DNA of 64,000 nt from NCBI GenBank assembly GCA_001466705.2, contig LATX02000214.1, positions 186,001 to 250,000 of the forward strand, in the 5' to 3' direction. Numbering within the stretch: the stretch's first letter is position 1; the number at the start of each line of letters is the position of its first letter. Origin of the DNA: Moniliophthora roreri. Its lineage: Eukaryota; Basidiomycota; Agaricomycetes; Agaricales; Marasmiaceae. Of the stretch, positions 21,918 through 32,995 are shown piece by piece. The position numbers and the translations under genes were made by a program. The notes beneath the pieces are model-generated. The model had not been told where the DNA came from and searched no databases. It worked only from the letters and a program-made list of their open reading frames with translations.

Positions 21918-23660
21918 TCACGTATATTCTAGACATCTACCTCGTCTGCAGGCCAACGATACATCTTTTCCTGTTACACTCCCCCTAGTAACCATCTCCT
22001 TCAACCTAGCCACTCGATCCGCTGTTTTCACATACTGGCGTATCTGACCCTCGTACTCGGGCACCGCCCAAATCGGAATCATAGCTGTCACAGTATCGCT
22101 CAATTGTCGTAGCGTCAACAGCTGCAGATTGACAGAAGCACGACCGCATTTCGTCATGCAGCATAAAGCAGAATGCAAGTGTCCTGATGAGCGACGGTGT
22201 TAGATCACACGGATACTCCACCAGCTTGAGCCCTCTTCTGCCAGGGCAGCCTACACGACATTCATGAGCGATATACCCAGCAATACTTTCAGACAGCAAC
22301 TTACCTCCATGGACGCGATCATGCGCTGTCGCTTCACAGACAGCATATATGTCGGCTTCAACATGTGAAGAACAAAGTCATGACCGGAATAGGCGTCTAA
22401 CTTCCAAATCGACCTATCCATCTCGAGAAATTGGATTATGCGGTTCAAGTAGTCGAGTTTGGCTGATGCCGGTCCGAGCGTTCCCAATAGAAGCCACGCA
22501 CTTTAACTCTAGAGTCAGGACATGCCGCTGCCTAAGGGAATGAACACGTACTCCACCGTGGCGCCTAGTACTAGGCCAACTGGCGGGCCTTTTTCAGCGA
22601 TACGTTGCGTAACCGTTGCTCAGAACTGGTCGTCCTGGTCTGAGGTCTTTCCAACCGCATACCTGCGGTTGATCCTCTCCACTAGAATGAAAATGGGTTC
22701 CTCAGCGCGTACACTCGGTAATGACCAATGCTACCGTACCCAGGTCGAAAATGTGCGGATAAAACATTTCGTCCCACGCCTGTCCAGGGCTAAACAGTCT
22801 ATAGTCTGCCAACAACCCCTCCGTCGGGGAGGGTAATCATTCCGAGTTTTGTTGCAAACGTGGTCTACAATGCGGATAGTGTCATCGGAGTAAGAGTTAT
22901 ACGCGTCCCACAAATGCAACGCCTTGAAACATTATTCGTCAACATCCCATCGAGTAACATCGTTGGTTGACTTTACTCACACAGGTCCCGGAACAACCCT
23001 TTCCATGTGTATACATTCCCCAAAAACTCGCGATCCGCGTTTCCAGATTGGGGTCGAGTAACGGCACCTTCGGTAGAAGTACTGCGGACAGAAGCTTCAA
23101 AGGCGAGTATCTTGGACGTCTTCTCCCCCGATGTCTGTTCAAACACTTCTTTCATCATGACTTCATGAGGGAGCAGGTCGCGGTTGGATAGCGTGACGCT
23201 AGCGTTGTCGATACTCTCGGACCATTGGTACATTCCCTGTGCGTACAGAAATGAGGTGATGAATAGTTGAAGTAGGCGGATCACGTACATCGCAAGCCTC
23301 TGCGCGTCGAGTATGAGCTTTGGGATAGTTCGAATTGAGCTTGGTGGCCTGGTTGAATCCGTCGCCTCTGAAAACAGCTTGCCGAGATCGACGTATCATG
23401 TTGGGATCACCATGTCCAGATAGCTGCTCAGGGTATGAGTAACAGAAAACTTTAGTGATATCCACGAGATTAACTGACTGTTTCAGCCTGATACTGCACA
23501 GAGCGGTTCGTAAAGAGAATGGCGTTTTTCTTATCCTTCTCGATAGTTTGGCTATACTTTGTTTTGGCTAACGTGTACTTTTGTTAGCGAGAGGTTGTCA
23601 GCTTCCTTTTTTGAATTCTCGCGCTGAGACTGGAATTGGGCGGGATGGAAATGGGAGTGG
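21918..23660 (-). pseudogene. TPR-family copy with lost start and frameshift (copy F)
   Basis: Exons follow the family order: KKEADNLSLTK, YTLAKTKYSQTIEKDKKNA, NQATKLNSNYPKAHTRRAEA, an acidic block with HEVMMKEVFEQTSGEK, LWDAYNSYSDDTIRIVDHV, LNRIIQFLEMDRSIWKLD, and a last exon LQLLTLRQLSDTVTAM ending GRCLEYT at 21918. The codon aligned to the family ATG reads ATT, and a one-base shift lies between NLSLTK and YTLAK in exon 1. The rest is open, so the copy may be young or use another start. The dense set of paralogues in one orientation suggests tandem duplication. Confidence 0.55.
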
Positions 23661-23848
23661 TAGAAGTAGAGTTCGAAGGTTGAGGTGTGTGACTGTAACG
23701 GTGTTTCTTCAACTTTAGCGGAGACAATCGGCGTCGGTTCTGTCATGACTTTGTGGTCTCATTCCGCGACCACTGGGTACAGTCGATTAGTATTACTCGG
23801 ACTTTTCCGAGATCGCGTGATCTGCCCACTTTCAGCCCGCGAAGCGGG

Positions 23849-24015
23849 GTGGGTTAGGGGTAGGTTAGGCGTTCGGGGTTCGGGTTAGGCGTTAGGAAGT
23901 GCGGTTGAGGGTAAGTTCCTTCGCTTGCGAAGGACTTACCCTCAACCGCTTAGGGTTTGTACTTACGGTGAGTCAGTTAGCGGTTAGGTGGTTAGGGGTT
24001 AGGCAGTAGGGTCTG
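23849..24015 (+). repeat. degenerate telomere-like GTTAGG tract
   Basis: Many GGTTAGG/GTTAGGGG words in irregular spacing (for example 23851-23870, 23881-23896, 23985-24012). TTAGGG is the usual fungal telomere unit, so this may be an interstitial telomere remnant, though the units are too irregular for a plain telomere. Confidence 0.45.
23901..23949. repeat. long hairpin inside telomere-like tract
   Basis: Arms GCGGTTGAGGGTAAGTTCCT.. and ..AGGACTTACCCTCAACCGC pair over about 23 bp with one bulged base around a few-base loop at 23922-23926. A second small hairpin CCCGC-GAA-GCGGG lies at 23836-23848. Confidence 0.75.
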
Positions 24016-24157
24016 GGGATGGATATATGTATAAAAAGGCGAGGGATGGTACTTACAGGTGCGTAGAAATAGTGACATCATTGGCGTTCGGAGTTTTCCG
24101 AGTAATACTAATCGACCCTAGCCTCTCCGCGACCCTTGCTTGCAGAGGGTGTTGTAT

Positions 24158-24677
24158 CGTTTACGAATCCCTAGCATATTTTTCATAGACTCCAGCTTTT
24201 GATGGCTATCTAGGGCCAAACATCAGCAGATTCGGCACTGGTGCAAGGGGTGCTTCAAGTTTGTAGCTTTCCCAAGAGAAATGCTTGAGGGACCTGAATA
24301 ATTTAACGAGTATCACCATCTGCATTAAAACAAGCCTCTTTGAACCTCTCCCTGCACGAGAAGCAACGAAGAAGCAGACGAAAGCCCGTTGAGATGATCC
24401 CTGTCTCCACGTGGCTCTCCGAACTTGAAGTCATATCCATATCACCTTCGAGGGTCTCTCTTCCCCTTCGTACGTCCCGACTCCCTGAGTGTTTCCGGGT
24501 GCTGGAAGAGTCTAGACACTGTATCTAGCCTGTTATTGTGCAAGAGACTTGGCCTGCCTTGCATTGGTGTGGATAGGTGTCGTGGAGCTAGTGCGTCCAT
24601 ATGAATATTGAAACGTATTGAACGGTCATCAAAAGCTGGAGTCTACAAAAACTGCTAGGGGTCGAGATTCGTAAACG
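24158..24677. mobile_element. MITE-like element with imperfect TIRs
   Basis: Left end CGTTTACGAATC with CATAGACTCCAGCTTTTGAT inside (24158-24203); the right end at 24627-24677 is its reverse complement with a few differences. Total about 520 bp without a coding frame. The two arms match over about 45-50 bp with small gaps. No target-site duplication could be fixed by eye. Confidence 0.5.
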
Positions 24678-25270
24678 GCTGTCTGAGTCACGTTTCAATT
24701 GGACGTTATTGCGGCAAGCCGAGTACTAAAGAAAAGGGGACAGTGCATAGTAGAACGACCCTTACAGGAGTGAGCTACCAAGGTTGATTATACCGTGCAA
24801 ACTTAGGACAAGACCATGCACAAGTGAAAAGATAAGTCAAGGCGGAAAGAACGGCCCGTTACTCCGCTCGTCGCAGATTGCTGGCATACATTCAGGATTG
24901 GACTAGACTAGATACTTACTCATTCCAAAGGTGGCGGAAATGGAGGTTAATCAAACATTTGCGACATGTGTAGAAGTACAGAGTGTATAGTATGGAACAA
25001 GAGAACCCGAAAGACATAACTTAGACCGCAACGCTAAGGAGCGAAAATCCAAAGGAAAGTGATAAGTACTGTACGCGCCAGCCTCCGCCAGAGGTATGTA
25101 GGTCGAGTAAGTGAGATACAAAGAGAGAATGAAAGTGAGAGGGCGATACAGCGGTTTTTGCTTCGTAGTGATCATCCCGTCACCCATCATGATGTTGTCG
25201 TAGCTGTTTCTTCGCCATGGAAGCAATGCCTCGTCGTAGAGTGAATTCATGAAGACGTGAACGCTACAAT
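24678..25270. other. intergenic, 3' side of receptor R3
   Basis: No gene seen. Likely includes the R3 3' untranslated region. Confidence 0.4.
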
Positions 25271-26913
25271 CTAAATGGCTCTAGGCCAGGTTGAAGAAGG
25301 ATATAAGGGTGAATTTGGACCGACAGCACGAGACAGCTCAGCTGGATCTGCGATACGCTCTTCGATCGGTATGCCAGCATTCGTAGTTGCACCACGCCTA
25401 GGCGGAGAAGTTGAGGTGGAAGGAGCGTAAGTGGCGGATGACTCTGTATATATCGAGGTCGGCGTCGTCGGGGTATCATCGTATTGGTCCTTGAAAGAAC
25501 CGTGAATAGCATCCTTGAAGGGCGGTGGTGGGGAATATACAGTGTCGAGGTCGGAATCATGTTCGGAGTATGTGTAGCATTCCGAGAGGGATTTGGATTG
25601 ATATCTTCTTTCGTTATTGTATTCACCTTGGAGTTTCTTTGGCGTAGGAGGTTCGGGATACGTAGATGAATCCTGAGTGGATGTGGCGATAGAATTGGTA
25701 AAGCCGGGTTTTATCAACGTCGGCAGGGAGAGGCCTTGGTTCTTTTCCTTGTCCGTAATACTGAAAAAAAAAGGTCAGAAATATATTAAAAAAAACAACT
25801 GAAATATCGAGCACGTACCGGAACATTGGGAGTGAGAGCTTGCTCTTCTTGGGTGTCGGCAGACGGAAGACGCGAGTCCATATCCACATGCCGAATTTCT
25901 TGTACATCTCCATCGAGTCCGCACCGAATGCAAAGAACACGACAAAGATAAAAGTAGATGCTGGTACGAGCCACCATAGCACGTAAAAGCTGTCCATGAT
26001 GAATTTTGGCGTAAAAGAAGCCAACCATGGGTCGATCCGAAGCCAATCGGAATGTACCTTGTCCCAGGTCGTCCAAGGACGTATTGGTACAGCGATGGAA
26101 TTGAACCACATTACGTAGATGGTTACACCAAGAGACCAGAACATCTCAACGACGGCCATAGACATGAGACGGAAGAAACGAGAGGGTGTCAAGGCAGAAT
26201 GGGTGGCGAGATGTCCCGCAAACGTCAGACGACGGATGACAAAATGGCGGAGGGCCAAGCCCGCAAAAATGAGGCACGCCACGGAGAGAATGATGGGTGG
26301 TACCCAGACAAGAAGTATGGATGGAATGGAGTAGTAAGTCGTAGGCCTGCATCCGTAATCTTCAATGATATCAAACCGGTGGCCTTGTACAATGAAATCT
26401 ATAATGTAGAAAGACTATCAATACAACGTCTTTGTTTAGCAGGTATCGAGAGCGTCTGGTTGGGGTTGGAGGGAATACTCACGCAAGCCCATATACACGA
26501 TTGGCAGAAGGACACACATAGAAACTTCAAACAAGTTACGACGTCTTCTGTCTGCAGTTGTGACGCTAGCCACGCGAGTCGACGCGACTCGTTCAAGATG
26601 TACACAGACACAAAGACATGCTGCAGGTAGCGCAATGTTCGCACCAACGATGAGCTTTGTCGCTGGTCCCAGGATCAGCAATTGAATAGAAACTGAGATG
26701 CAAGACCAACTCACTGATATCGCACCACACAGGAACCACAATGTCAGCATTTCCGGCCCAAATTACTGCGTCAATCCCGTAGATAAGGTTGAGGACAAAG
26801 AGCCAGGAAATGATTGAAAGGGTTGCTATATTTCTTGCACGCCAATGCGAAGGAAGGGGAAGTAGAACGGATGCAGCTGCGATGAACGCTACGGGGGCGA
26901 ATTCGGGGTGCAT
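25271..26913 (-). CDS. STE3: STE3-type pheromone receptor R3
   Basis: Four exons (26913-26715, 26662-26483, 26398-25819, 25760-25271) join in phase to 482 aa. Seven hydrophobic segments; hallmarks are VLLPLPSHWRARN in TM1/loop 1, VPVWCDI, LPAACLCVCVHLE, VQGHRFDIIEDYGC before TM4, and a Pro/Ser/Thr-rich tail with PPPPFKD and TSPPRRG. Exons 1 and 2 have the same lengths as in R1 (199, 180), but the intron that splits the next exon in R1 is absent. The gene is head-to-head with pheromone gene Ph1, 420 bp away, and the shared promoter holds the GAACAATA octamer. Likely a mating-type B receptor acting at the plasma membrane through a G protein (family knowledge plus context). Confidence 0.93.
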
Positions 26914-27333
26914 AGTGGCAGCGGGGAGTAGGAAGGGAAATGGGGATGGAGATGAAGAATTTTGGGATAGAAATGAAGGGCTTTGAGTATTTGAACCATT
27001 GTCCTCGGTGTGTGTTCAAAGTGTTCAAAAGACATCAGGTAATTACAATAGAGGCAGGAGGAACATATGCTGACAAAAGCATTTCCTTTTTTGGATATTT
27101 TCAGACTCCGCTTATTGAGTGCCTGGAATGGGTCTAACCCCATTCTTACAACAATGCAGCCTTTGCCTCGACTTGTCTCAGACAATAATGTTTGCGGTAT
27201 TGTTCCTCGTTGTATCGTTTGAACAAAAAACTTGCATAAAATCTCACGGGCGCTTCCAACAACCCACCCTCGCGCGACACCCCACTTTCAAGTTACTACC
27301 ACACTCTTTTCACACTCTTTTCCGTCTTAAGAG
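26914..27333. promoter_or_regulatory. divergent promoter R3 / Ph1
   Basis: 420-bp shared upstream region. It contains GAACAATA on the minus strand at 27198-27205, 129 bp before the Ph1 ATG. The same octamer is in the other two pheromone promoters. HMG-box regulators of fungal mating genes bind ACAAT-type cores, so a mating-responsive role is plausible. Confidence 0.5.
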
Positions 27334-27528
27334 ATGGACCTATTCTCAGTCCTCGACCCCGACGGTCTGTCCACAGACATGGACTCGTTATTTACGGAGG
27401 AATTCGCATGCATAACCCCATCATCGAAAATTTCAACACTATCCAAATACGTGCCAGTACCAGATCAGCTACCTGTCGACCAAGAGGTCCGGGATGGAAC
27501 TAACTCATGGTACTGCGTTATCTCATGA
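27334..27528 (+). CDS. pheromone precursor Ph1
   Basis: Single-exon 64-aa frame ending WYCVIS-stop, a CaaX farnesylation box. It starts MDLFSVLDPD, close to the MDxFxxLD start of the other precursors here. A charged EVR lies 8 residues before the cysteine, fitting the E/D-R cleavage step known for basidiomycete pheromones; the mature peptide would be about DGTNSWYC with a farnesylated, carboxymethylated Cys. Divergent partner of R3. By the usual rule it would not activate its neighbour receptor but one of another allele. Confidence 0.92.
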   Translation: MDLFSVLDPDGLSTDMDSLFTEEFACITPSSKISTLSKYVPVPDQLPVDQEVRDGTNSWYCVIS

Positions 27529-28128
27529 TAACGCTATTTATTAACTTTCGTCGCCCTGGATGGCTTCATAGTACGCTCCTATTTTGTACCATCCGGTCCA
27601 TTGCTATTACTAAATAGATTCGTCAGTTTATAACCATGTCTTTCTTGAGGGAACGGAACGATCATTGATACCCCGTGTATGCGCATATGACCACAGCTGG
27701 ATCGGTGGTCCATCATCTCTTTGTACCATGGTCATCTCCTGCGCCATGGCTATGTTCTTTCTCCTGCTTACTTATTTTGTATTTATTGGTCTCGTCAATC
27801 TGCATCCCTTCCGACTTGATGTCTCCCAATACACGAGCGCTAGACTTACTCCGCAGGACCGGAACCCGAGCCATTGAGACGAGCTGCACTACGAATGATG
27901 ATTGCTACCATAAAGATTAAATAAGCGCCCAATTTTTTGCGTGCCGGCTGCTCAATATACACAAACAGGCTTTCTCCCGGTCATCCAGATCGTACCTCAA
28001 TTATTATAGGTGCTAACACTACAAGGGATAATGAGTATACAGTCATAATTAGCGAATTAGAATTAGGGTATAAGAGTCGTAGGTCGTCACAGTCATATCG
28101 CAATGAAGATAGATTGGCTCGTAGTCCG
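27529..28128. other. intergenic
   Basis: Between Ph1 and the convergent secreted-protein gene. No further CaaX frame or other gene seen. Confidence 0.4.
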
Positions 28129-28881
28129 TTAGAGAATAACGCCCAACACGGCATTGAGGGACAGCTGAATACCCAGCTGGACACACAACGAAATAAAGGC
28201 ATTAATCTGTACCATGAGCGAGGCAGACAGCCCAACGACAAGTGTCAAGCAAAGGTGGATGAAAACACCGAGAGTGATGCACAAATCACCGAGGATTTTC
28301 ACTATAACGTCAAGCTCGACACTAACAGAGAGCTTGAGCACCGAGAGACATGCATTGACGATAACCTGGGTAGATATAGGTGAGCTTCAGCAGCAGAGAC
28401 AAATGAGTTTTGGGTTACTGACATTGACAAGACCAACTATAATGCTAGCAAACACCTCCACGGATACCGTCACATCGCTGTGAGCGGCATCAGCAAGTAG
28501 AATGCTCAGATCGACATTCGCGTCGATATACACCTGGAGCTGGGCGTTGGCCTCGATAAGAATGTCCTTCATATCCTGGACAATAGGCGAAATCGTATCG
28601 GGAGTGAATCCACCAGCAGGAAGGTTTTCTGTAGCAGGATAGTATCGGCATCATCACCGAGCAGGGATAATACGACGAGACTTACTAAGCTTGTCGGCCA
28701 AAGGTGTTATCTTGTCTTGAACACCGTGAACTAGAATCGGCAGAGGGTTCTCCTTGGCCTCACATTCACCGCAGCGAGCATCCAAATGGCTGGAAGATAT
28801 CGGGGAGAGAGAAGCGCCAGCAAGATTAGCGGCAACAAGAGCCCCGATAAGGTAGTATGAGATGGCGCGGAAGGAAGGCAT
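28129..28881 (-). CDS. secreted, Val/Leu-rich protein of unknown role
   Basis: Three exons (28881-28686, 28628-28423, 28365-28129) join in phase to 212 aa. The start gives a signal peptide (SYYLIGALVAANLAGASL) and then two cysteines in RCGEC. The middle (PADTISPIVQ-like, QLQVYIDANVDLSILL) and the end (LGDLCITLGVFIHLCLTLVV) alternate hydrophobic and polar residues with many Val, Leu and Ile. No named domain recognised. The region upstream runs TATA-poor into a long gene-free stretch. A secreted or cell-surface protein is inferred only from the signal peptide; two clean introns support a real gene. Confidence 0.65.
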
Positions 28882-31570
28882 TATGTTGCTGAGGGTGATG
28901 CGAAATATAGAGGCTGGGGGAAAAGTGGACAAGTAGATAACTTGACTGAAGAGCCTCGAGGTCATACGCTGATATTTATACCTAACTCCGATGCAAAACT
29001 TTGGCATGGAACGCCTGCTCCCAGTGGTTACGCCCACATAATCTAGGAACCATTCAACCATTATGATGTCAGAAGCAAAGACACTCGCACCTCGATTGAG
29101 ACAGTCTTTCTCTATTTCACCATTCCTAAAACACCCCGTGCACTACCCACAACAAAAGCGATCGAGGAAGAGACCATTACCAGACATTTTCAATGATTCG
29201 GCTGTGTCGGATGTTCGTAAGTAAAGGTGGACGAAGAGCAGAGAGCCAGAAGCCATACATGACTTCACATATATCCGTTCGTGCTCAGGGTCGGATTGGT
29301 GCTTGTTGAGCGAGGTGGTGGGGGTTCAGTATTGAGAACTTCTAACGGATCGGACTGTCTCTAGGATACGGATTGCGGATGGCATCCTCGACGATCCCCA
29401 ATCCGCGGGTTGCCATCCTTCAGACGGCGAAAAATCGATAATCCGACGGGATAGATCACGTGTGCAAAAGAGGTATGATCAGCGAACACTTGATGCGTTC
29501 ATTGTCAAGAGCGAAGTCGAGACGTCTGGACAGAAATTCTTGTCTTCTATTGCGAGTTTCTGGAGGCTTCTGACTAAAAATGATGGCTGAACGTCACTCA
29601 TGATCTATCTACGGGGTACAGAAAGTCAAGTCATTCAAACGGTGTGTCAGAGCGTTTGACCTCCATACCTAAACCCATGTCCAACACTTCCTCTACTTCC
29701 AGTCTCTCCAATGTCTCGAAAAAGCATACTAAAACATCATATAGGGTTATTGGTGGCTTCTCAAGGTCCTAGCAGATTGTCCACTGCTTGGCAGAACATC
29801 CGAAGCACGATTAGAGGCAAATTTTCGTCGTGGGAACCACTGGTCCCCAGCCGCAAACGCTGGTAGTAAGCGCCCCTCCGCGGATGACTCTCTATCCGAC
29901 GGATATCCTCGGGTTGCGATCGACGGATGGCGAATTGTACCGACGGTCCGAGCGGATGGATCCGCGTACCAGTGCAGTGGATTTTTTTTCGGGCCGGTGC
30001 TGTGACAAAGCTCCCGGCGCTGTTCTGTTTCCTCGACGTCCACACACACAAGTTTCTCTTACTCATTGGAAATTGGCCAGATTAGCTGTGTTTCCAAGCA
30101 GAGCCAAAGGTTGTTTTCATCTCAAAACTTCCGAAACACCTATTCCCCAGTGAACTCAAGACTCGGAGCCTGTCGTCGCGGATTACCCTCGTACTACTGG
30201 AAATCTAACTATGCAATGAATGGGGAGGGCAAGCTAAGCTCGCCGCTGGGACCACAATTCTTCGTGACTAGCCGAATATAGCGTTTCATTTCACCTTTCT
30301 TAGTGTTATATCTATGAACTTCGAACTTGTTTCAATCCACTCAAGAACCACCCAGATGGCAACTCCCCCTGACATACGCCATTGCTTCATACTATTCGCG
30401 TCGGTCGTCTACTCTGCAAAGCAGCGATTCTCTCTTAACATCGTGAAACGAAACGAAGCATTGATTTATGCTCATGAAACTCTGGCATTGGGAATCACAA
30501 GTCTCAGATGGATTTAATTCGTCGTTTTATCTACAAGTTCACGGTACAGGTACCAGCATGCCTCGAGCTCATTCTCCCAGAGCTTGCAGTTCTCTTCAAC
30601 TTCAGTGTCATGCCTTCCATCTGGTCTGTCTCATCTCTCTTCGTCGCTGCAGGCGACATTATCCGCAGCTGCACCTGCGCCTGGGTCTTCTCGAGTCATG
30701 CATTACCCGCGTAGCGACTTACGGGTGATACAAACCTGTGCTGTTGAGGCAGTACATGGCGAGGGTGGTCATACAGTACACCGCCGAGCACCCATCAAAA
30801 CACAAGTCCCCGGAACAGGTCAACCTAAACGGGATATTCTCGTTTGCTCGTTCAACCATTGGAGGCGAGAGTGGTCACACAGTACTTCGCCGAGCACCTC
30901 GTACAGAACCAACGGCACCGACACTCACGCTAGCAACTAGACCATGATTCAAAGCTCGAAGCGCTCCCTCGGAGCCCAACCCAACATAAATGAGCTCCCC
31001 TTCAAATGGGTACCACGCACAGGACTCCCACAGACAGTCCAAAACGTGAAGTGCTCCATGTTCGGTCTATTCATCGAGCTCCTGTACGCAGTATTGGCTC
31101 GTCGCAACCACTATCACGGACATTCCTCTCCATAGTATCTGTTTATAGTTTTTTTGCCTCCCGCGCTTTTCCCGCAATACACGAAACGTCCAAGGCTAGT
31201 GCTCCTCTACTTCCTCGATAGTGTGTGTCGCCCTGTACCTCGAAATACCAACCTCCTCCAATCCCTGCTTGACTCGGCTCCATACAACCAAACTGGTTAT
31301 CTCCAATCCTAGAATAATGTGCTATTAAGCCATTCAAAGCTCTTCAGGCTAGCGGAACGGAACCAGGCGAATTTATTTAGTCCCTCTGAGGGCTTTGCTT
31401 TCACCGCAGTGTATATGATTTTATAGTGAATTGTTCGTGGTTATATACAGCAATAGAGTAGAGTATCAGGAGACTAGATTATTGCAGCCGTGAATGGTTC
31501 TTTCCATTATTTAAATTGTAGCTCGACATTGTCCTTTAATCTAGAACTGGATATATCAGGGACATAAGAC
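28882..31570. other. long stretch without a supported gene
   Basis: About 2.7 kb. Several open frames exist but none has a recognisable domain, signal peptide or splice-consistent partner. Contains a short direct repeat (30758-30793 and 30864-30898). It may hold decayed genes or transposon debris. Confidence 0.4.
30758..30898 (+). repeat. pair of 35-bp direct repeats
   Basis: GGCGAG-GTGGTCA-ACAGTAC..CGCCGAGCACC occurs at 30758-30793 and 30864-30898 with four or five differences, 106 bp apart. Confidence 0.6.
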
Positions 31571-32995
31571 TCATGGTTCCTGGGAGCTTGTAAATGCAAT
31601 GTGGGAAGTCTGAGCGGCTCTCACTTGATCTTCCTCTACTGTGAGTCCCAATCCAACGCGTACCGTGATTAGCAGTGGCGCCAGTGCCTGTTTTGTCCGA
31701 GTTCGAGCCTTAGTAGGTCGTAATCCAAGTACAGCCAGAGCGAGGACTTACAAACATTTGAGGGAGAAATGAGGCAAGGATCACGGTTGCTTGACCATTT
31801 TGAGTTGCAGTAAACCCAAGTAAGGTGAGAAGGCCTATTGGGTTGATTATTCCGGACTCCAAGCTGTCCTTAGATATATTTGACCGATGATAATCGAAAA
31901 CTGAGGAGTAAACGCACATCATAGCAATAATGCGATCATACTGGCGCTGACCGACGTCCTCCTGTCCCAGTCTGGATCGTTGTAATTCACGCTTGACCCA
32001 CCAAATCCTTCCAGCTGTGCGACGCATAATCAGACGGTGATATAGCCACAGAAAATAGAAAATAGGAACCACCTATAAGGAGCGTCAACGAGCTGTCAGC
32101 CACAATGCTCAAAGTGACCGTAGCCATGTCGATGCGCCGAGCCTTTTCTAGAACACCTGCATAGGCTCTTGGATCTATCCCGGCCACATATGGAAGTTTG
32201 ACGTATAGCGGAAGCTCAAAGCCCCAATAGAAAACTGTATTTATTTACGATGAGTCAGTTATTCTAGAATCAATAACAGGAATACACACTACTCTCCGCA
32301 ATGATAACGACCAGAGGAAAGGAAAGAATTTTGATGCTCCGGTTCCAGATATGATAACATCGATAGAGCTATTAGCCGCCGAGTTAAGGTCAGTGTGTCA
32401 ACGAACGTAGAAAGACACTTACCAGAATCACATATGCGTTCATGCTGATAGCGAAAGACCTCATTGAGATGTGTAATCATCACAGAAGCGCGGATAACCT
32501 TACTGAGCTAGCTGCAACATCACTAGGTTGATGAGACTGAAGCGGCACCCAGAAGACCCTGTTAGCAAGAGACAATGCGCGACGAAGCCCACTTACGTGC
32601 ACGATGCCAAATCAACACGTACAGTGAAACCACTGCCTGTGATCTCGTCAATTGGAATCGTCAATGGCATCATTTGGGTCATCGTAATGACTGTGGTCAC
32701 GACGGCCGCAATAGTGATGAGGGCGACAAGAAGGCTGGTGGTGATCAGGTGGAAGTGTGTGCCCATTTTGCCTCTTCGCTTGAGAAGGAAGAGCATTCCA
32801 ACGCCAAAGAGAATGACATTGCAACCTGGTACCAGTTCCAGTTGAGTACAAGTGCAGTAATGGTGATCTAACCATACCGTAGAGAAACATTTGGGCCTAT
32901 GGTGCAAACCTCAGTATTTCGGGTGAAAATTTGAAAGATGGACATACCCACGCTGTGATGAAAAGAAGAGCTGGAGTAGACAGTCGTTGGGCCAT
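31571..32995 (-). CDS. seven-TM family protein M1
   Basis: Ten exons (32995-32948, 32896-32878, 32825-32597, 32536-32504, 32444-32423, 32368-32293, 32234-32073, 32014-31918, 31863-31752, 31687-31571) join in phase to 304 aa. Seven hydrophobic segments: the exon 2/3 helix (MFLYG-CNVILFGVGMLFLL), one after KRRG, one split by exons 4-5 (LINLVMLQL), one after YRCYHIWNRS, then LSIVADSSLTLLIG, ESGIINPIGLLTLLGF and LAPLLITVRVGLGL. The C-tail is short. The family is basidiomycete-type, with no role known to me; the layout resembles receptors or membrane sensors but no ligand site is visible. Divergent from M2-M5 in sequence, yet exon sizes 19, 33, 22, 97 and 112 are identical. Confidence 0.85.

Larger units (their letters stand above)
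23782..24116. mobile_element. small inverted-repeat element
   Basis: A perfect 19-bp terminal inverted repeat, GTCGATTAGTATTACTCGG, at 23782-23800 and reversed at 24098-24116. The repeat continues into a palindromic TCGG..TTTTCCGAG at both ends. No coding frame inside. It carries the telomere-like tract and the hairpin. Target-site duplication not clear; could be a MITE or a DNA segment flanked by inverted repeats. Confidence 0.5.
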
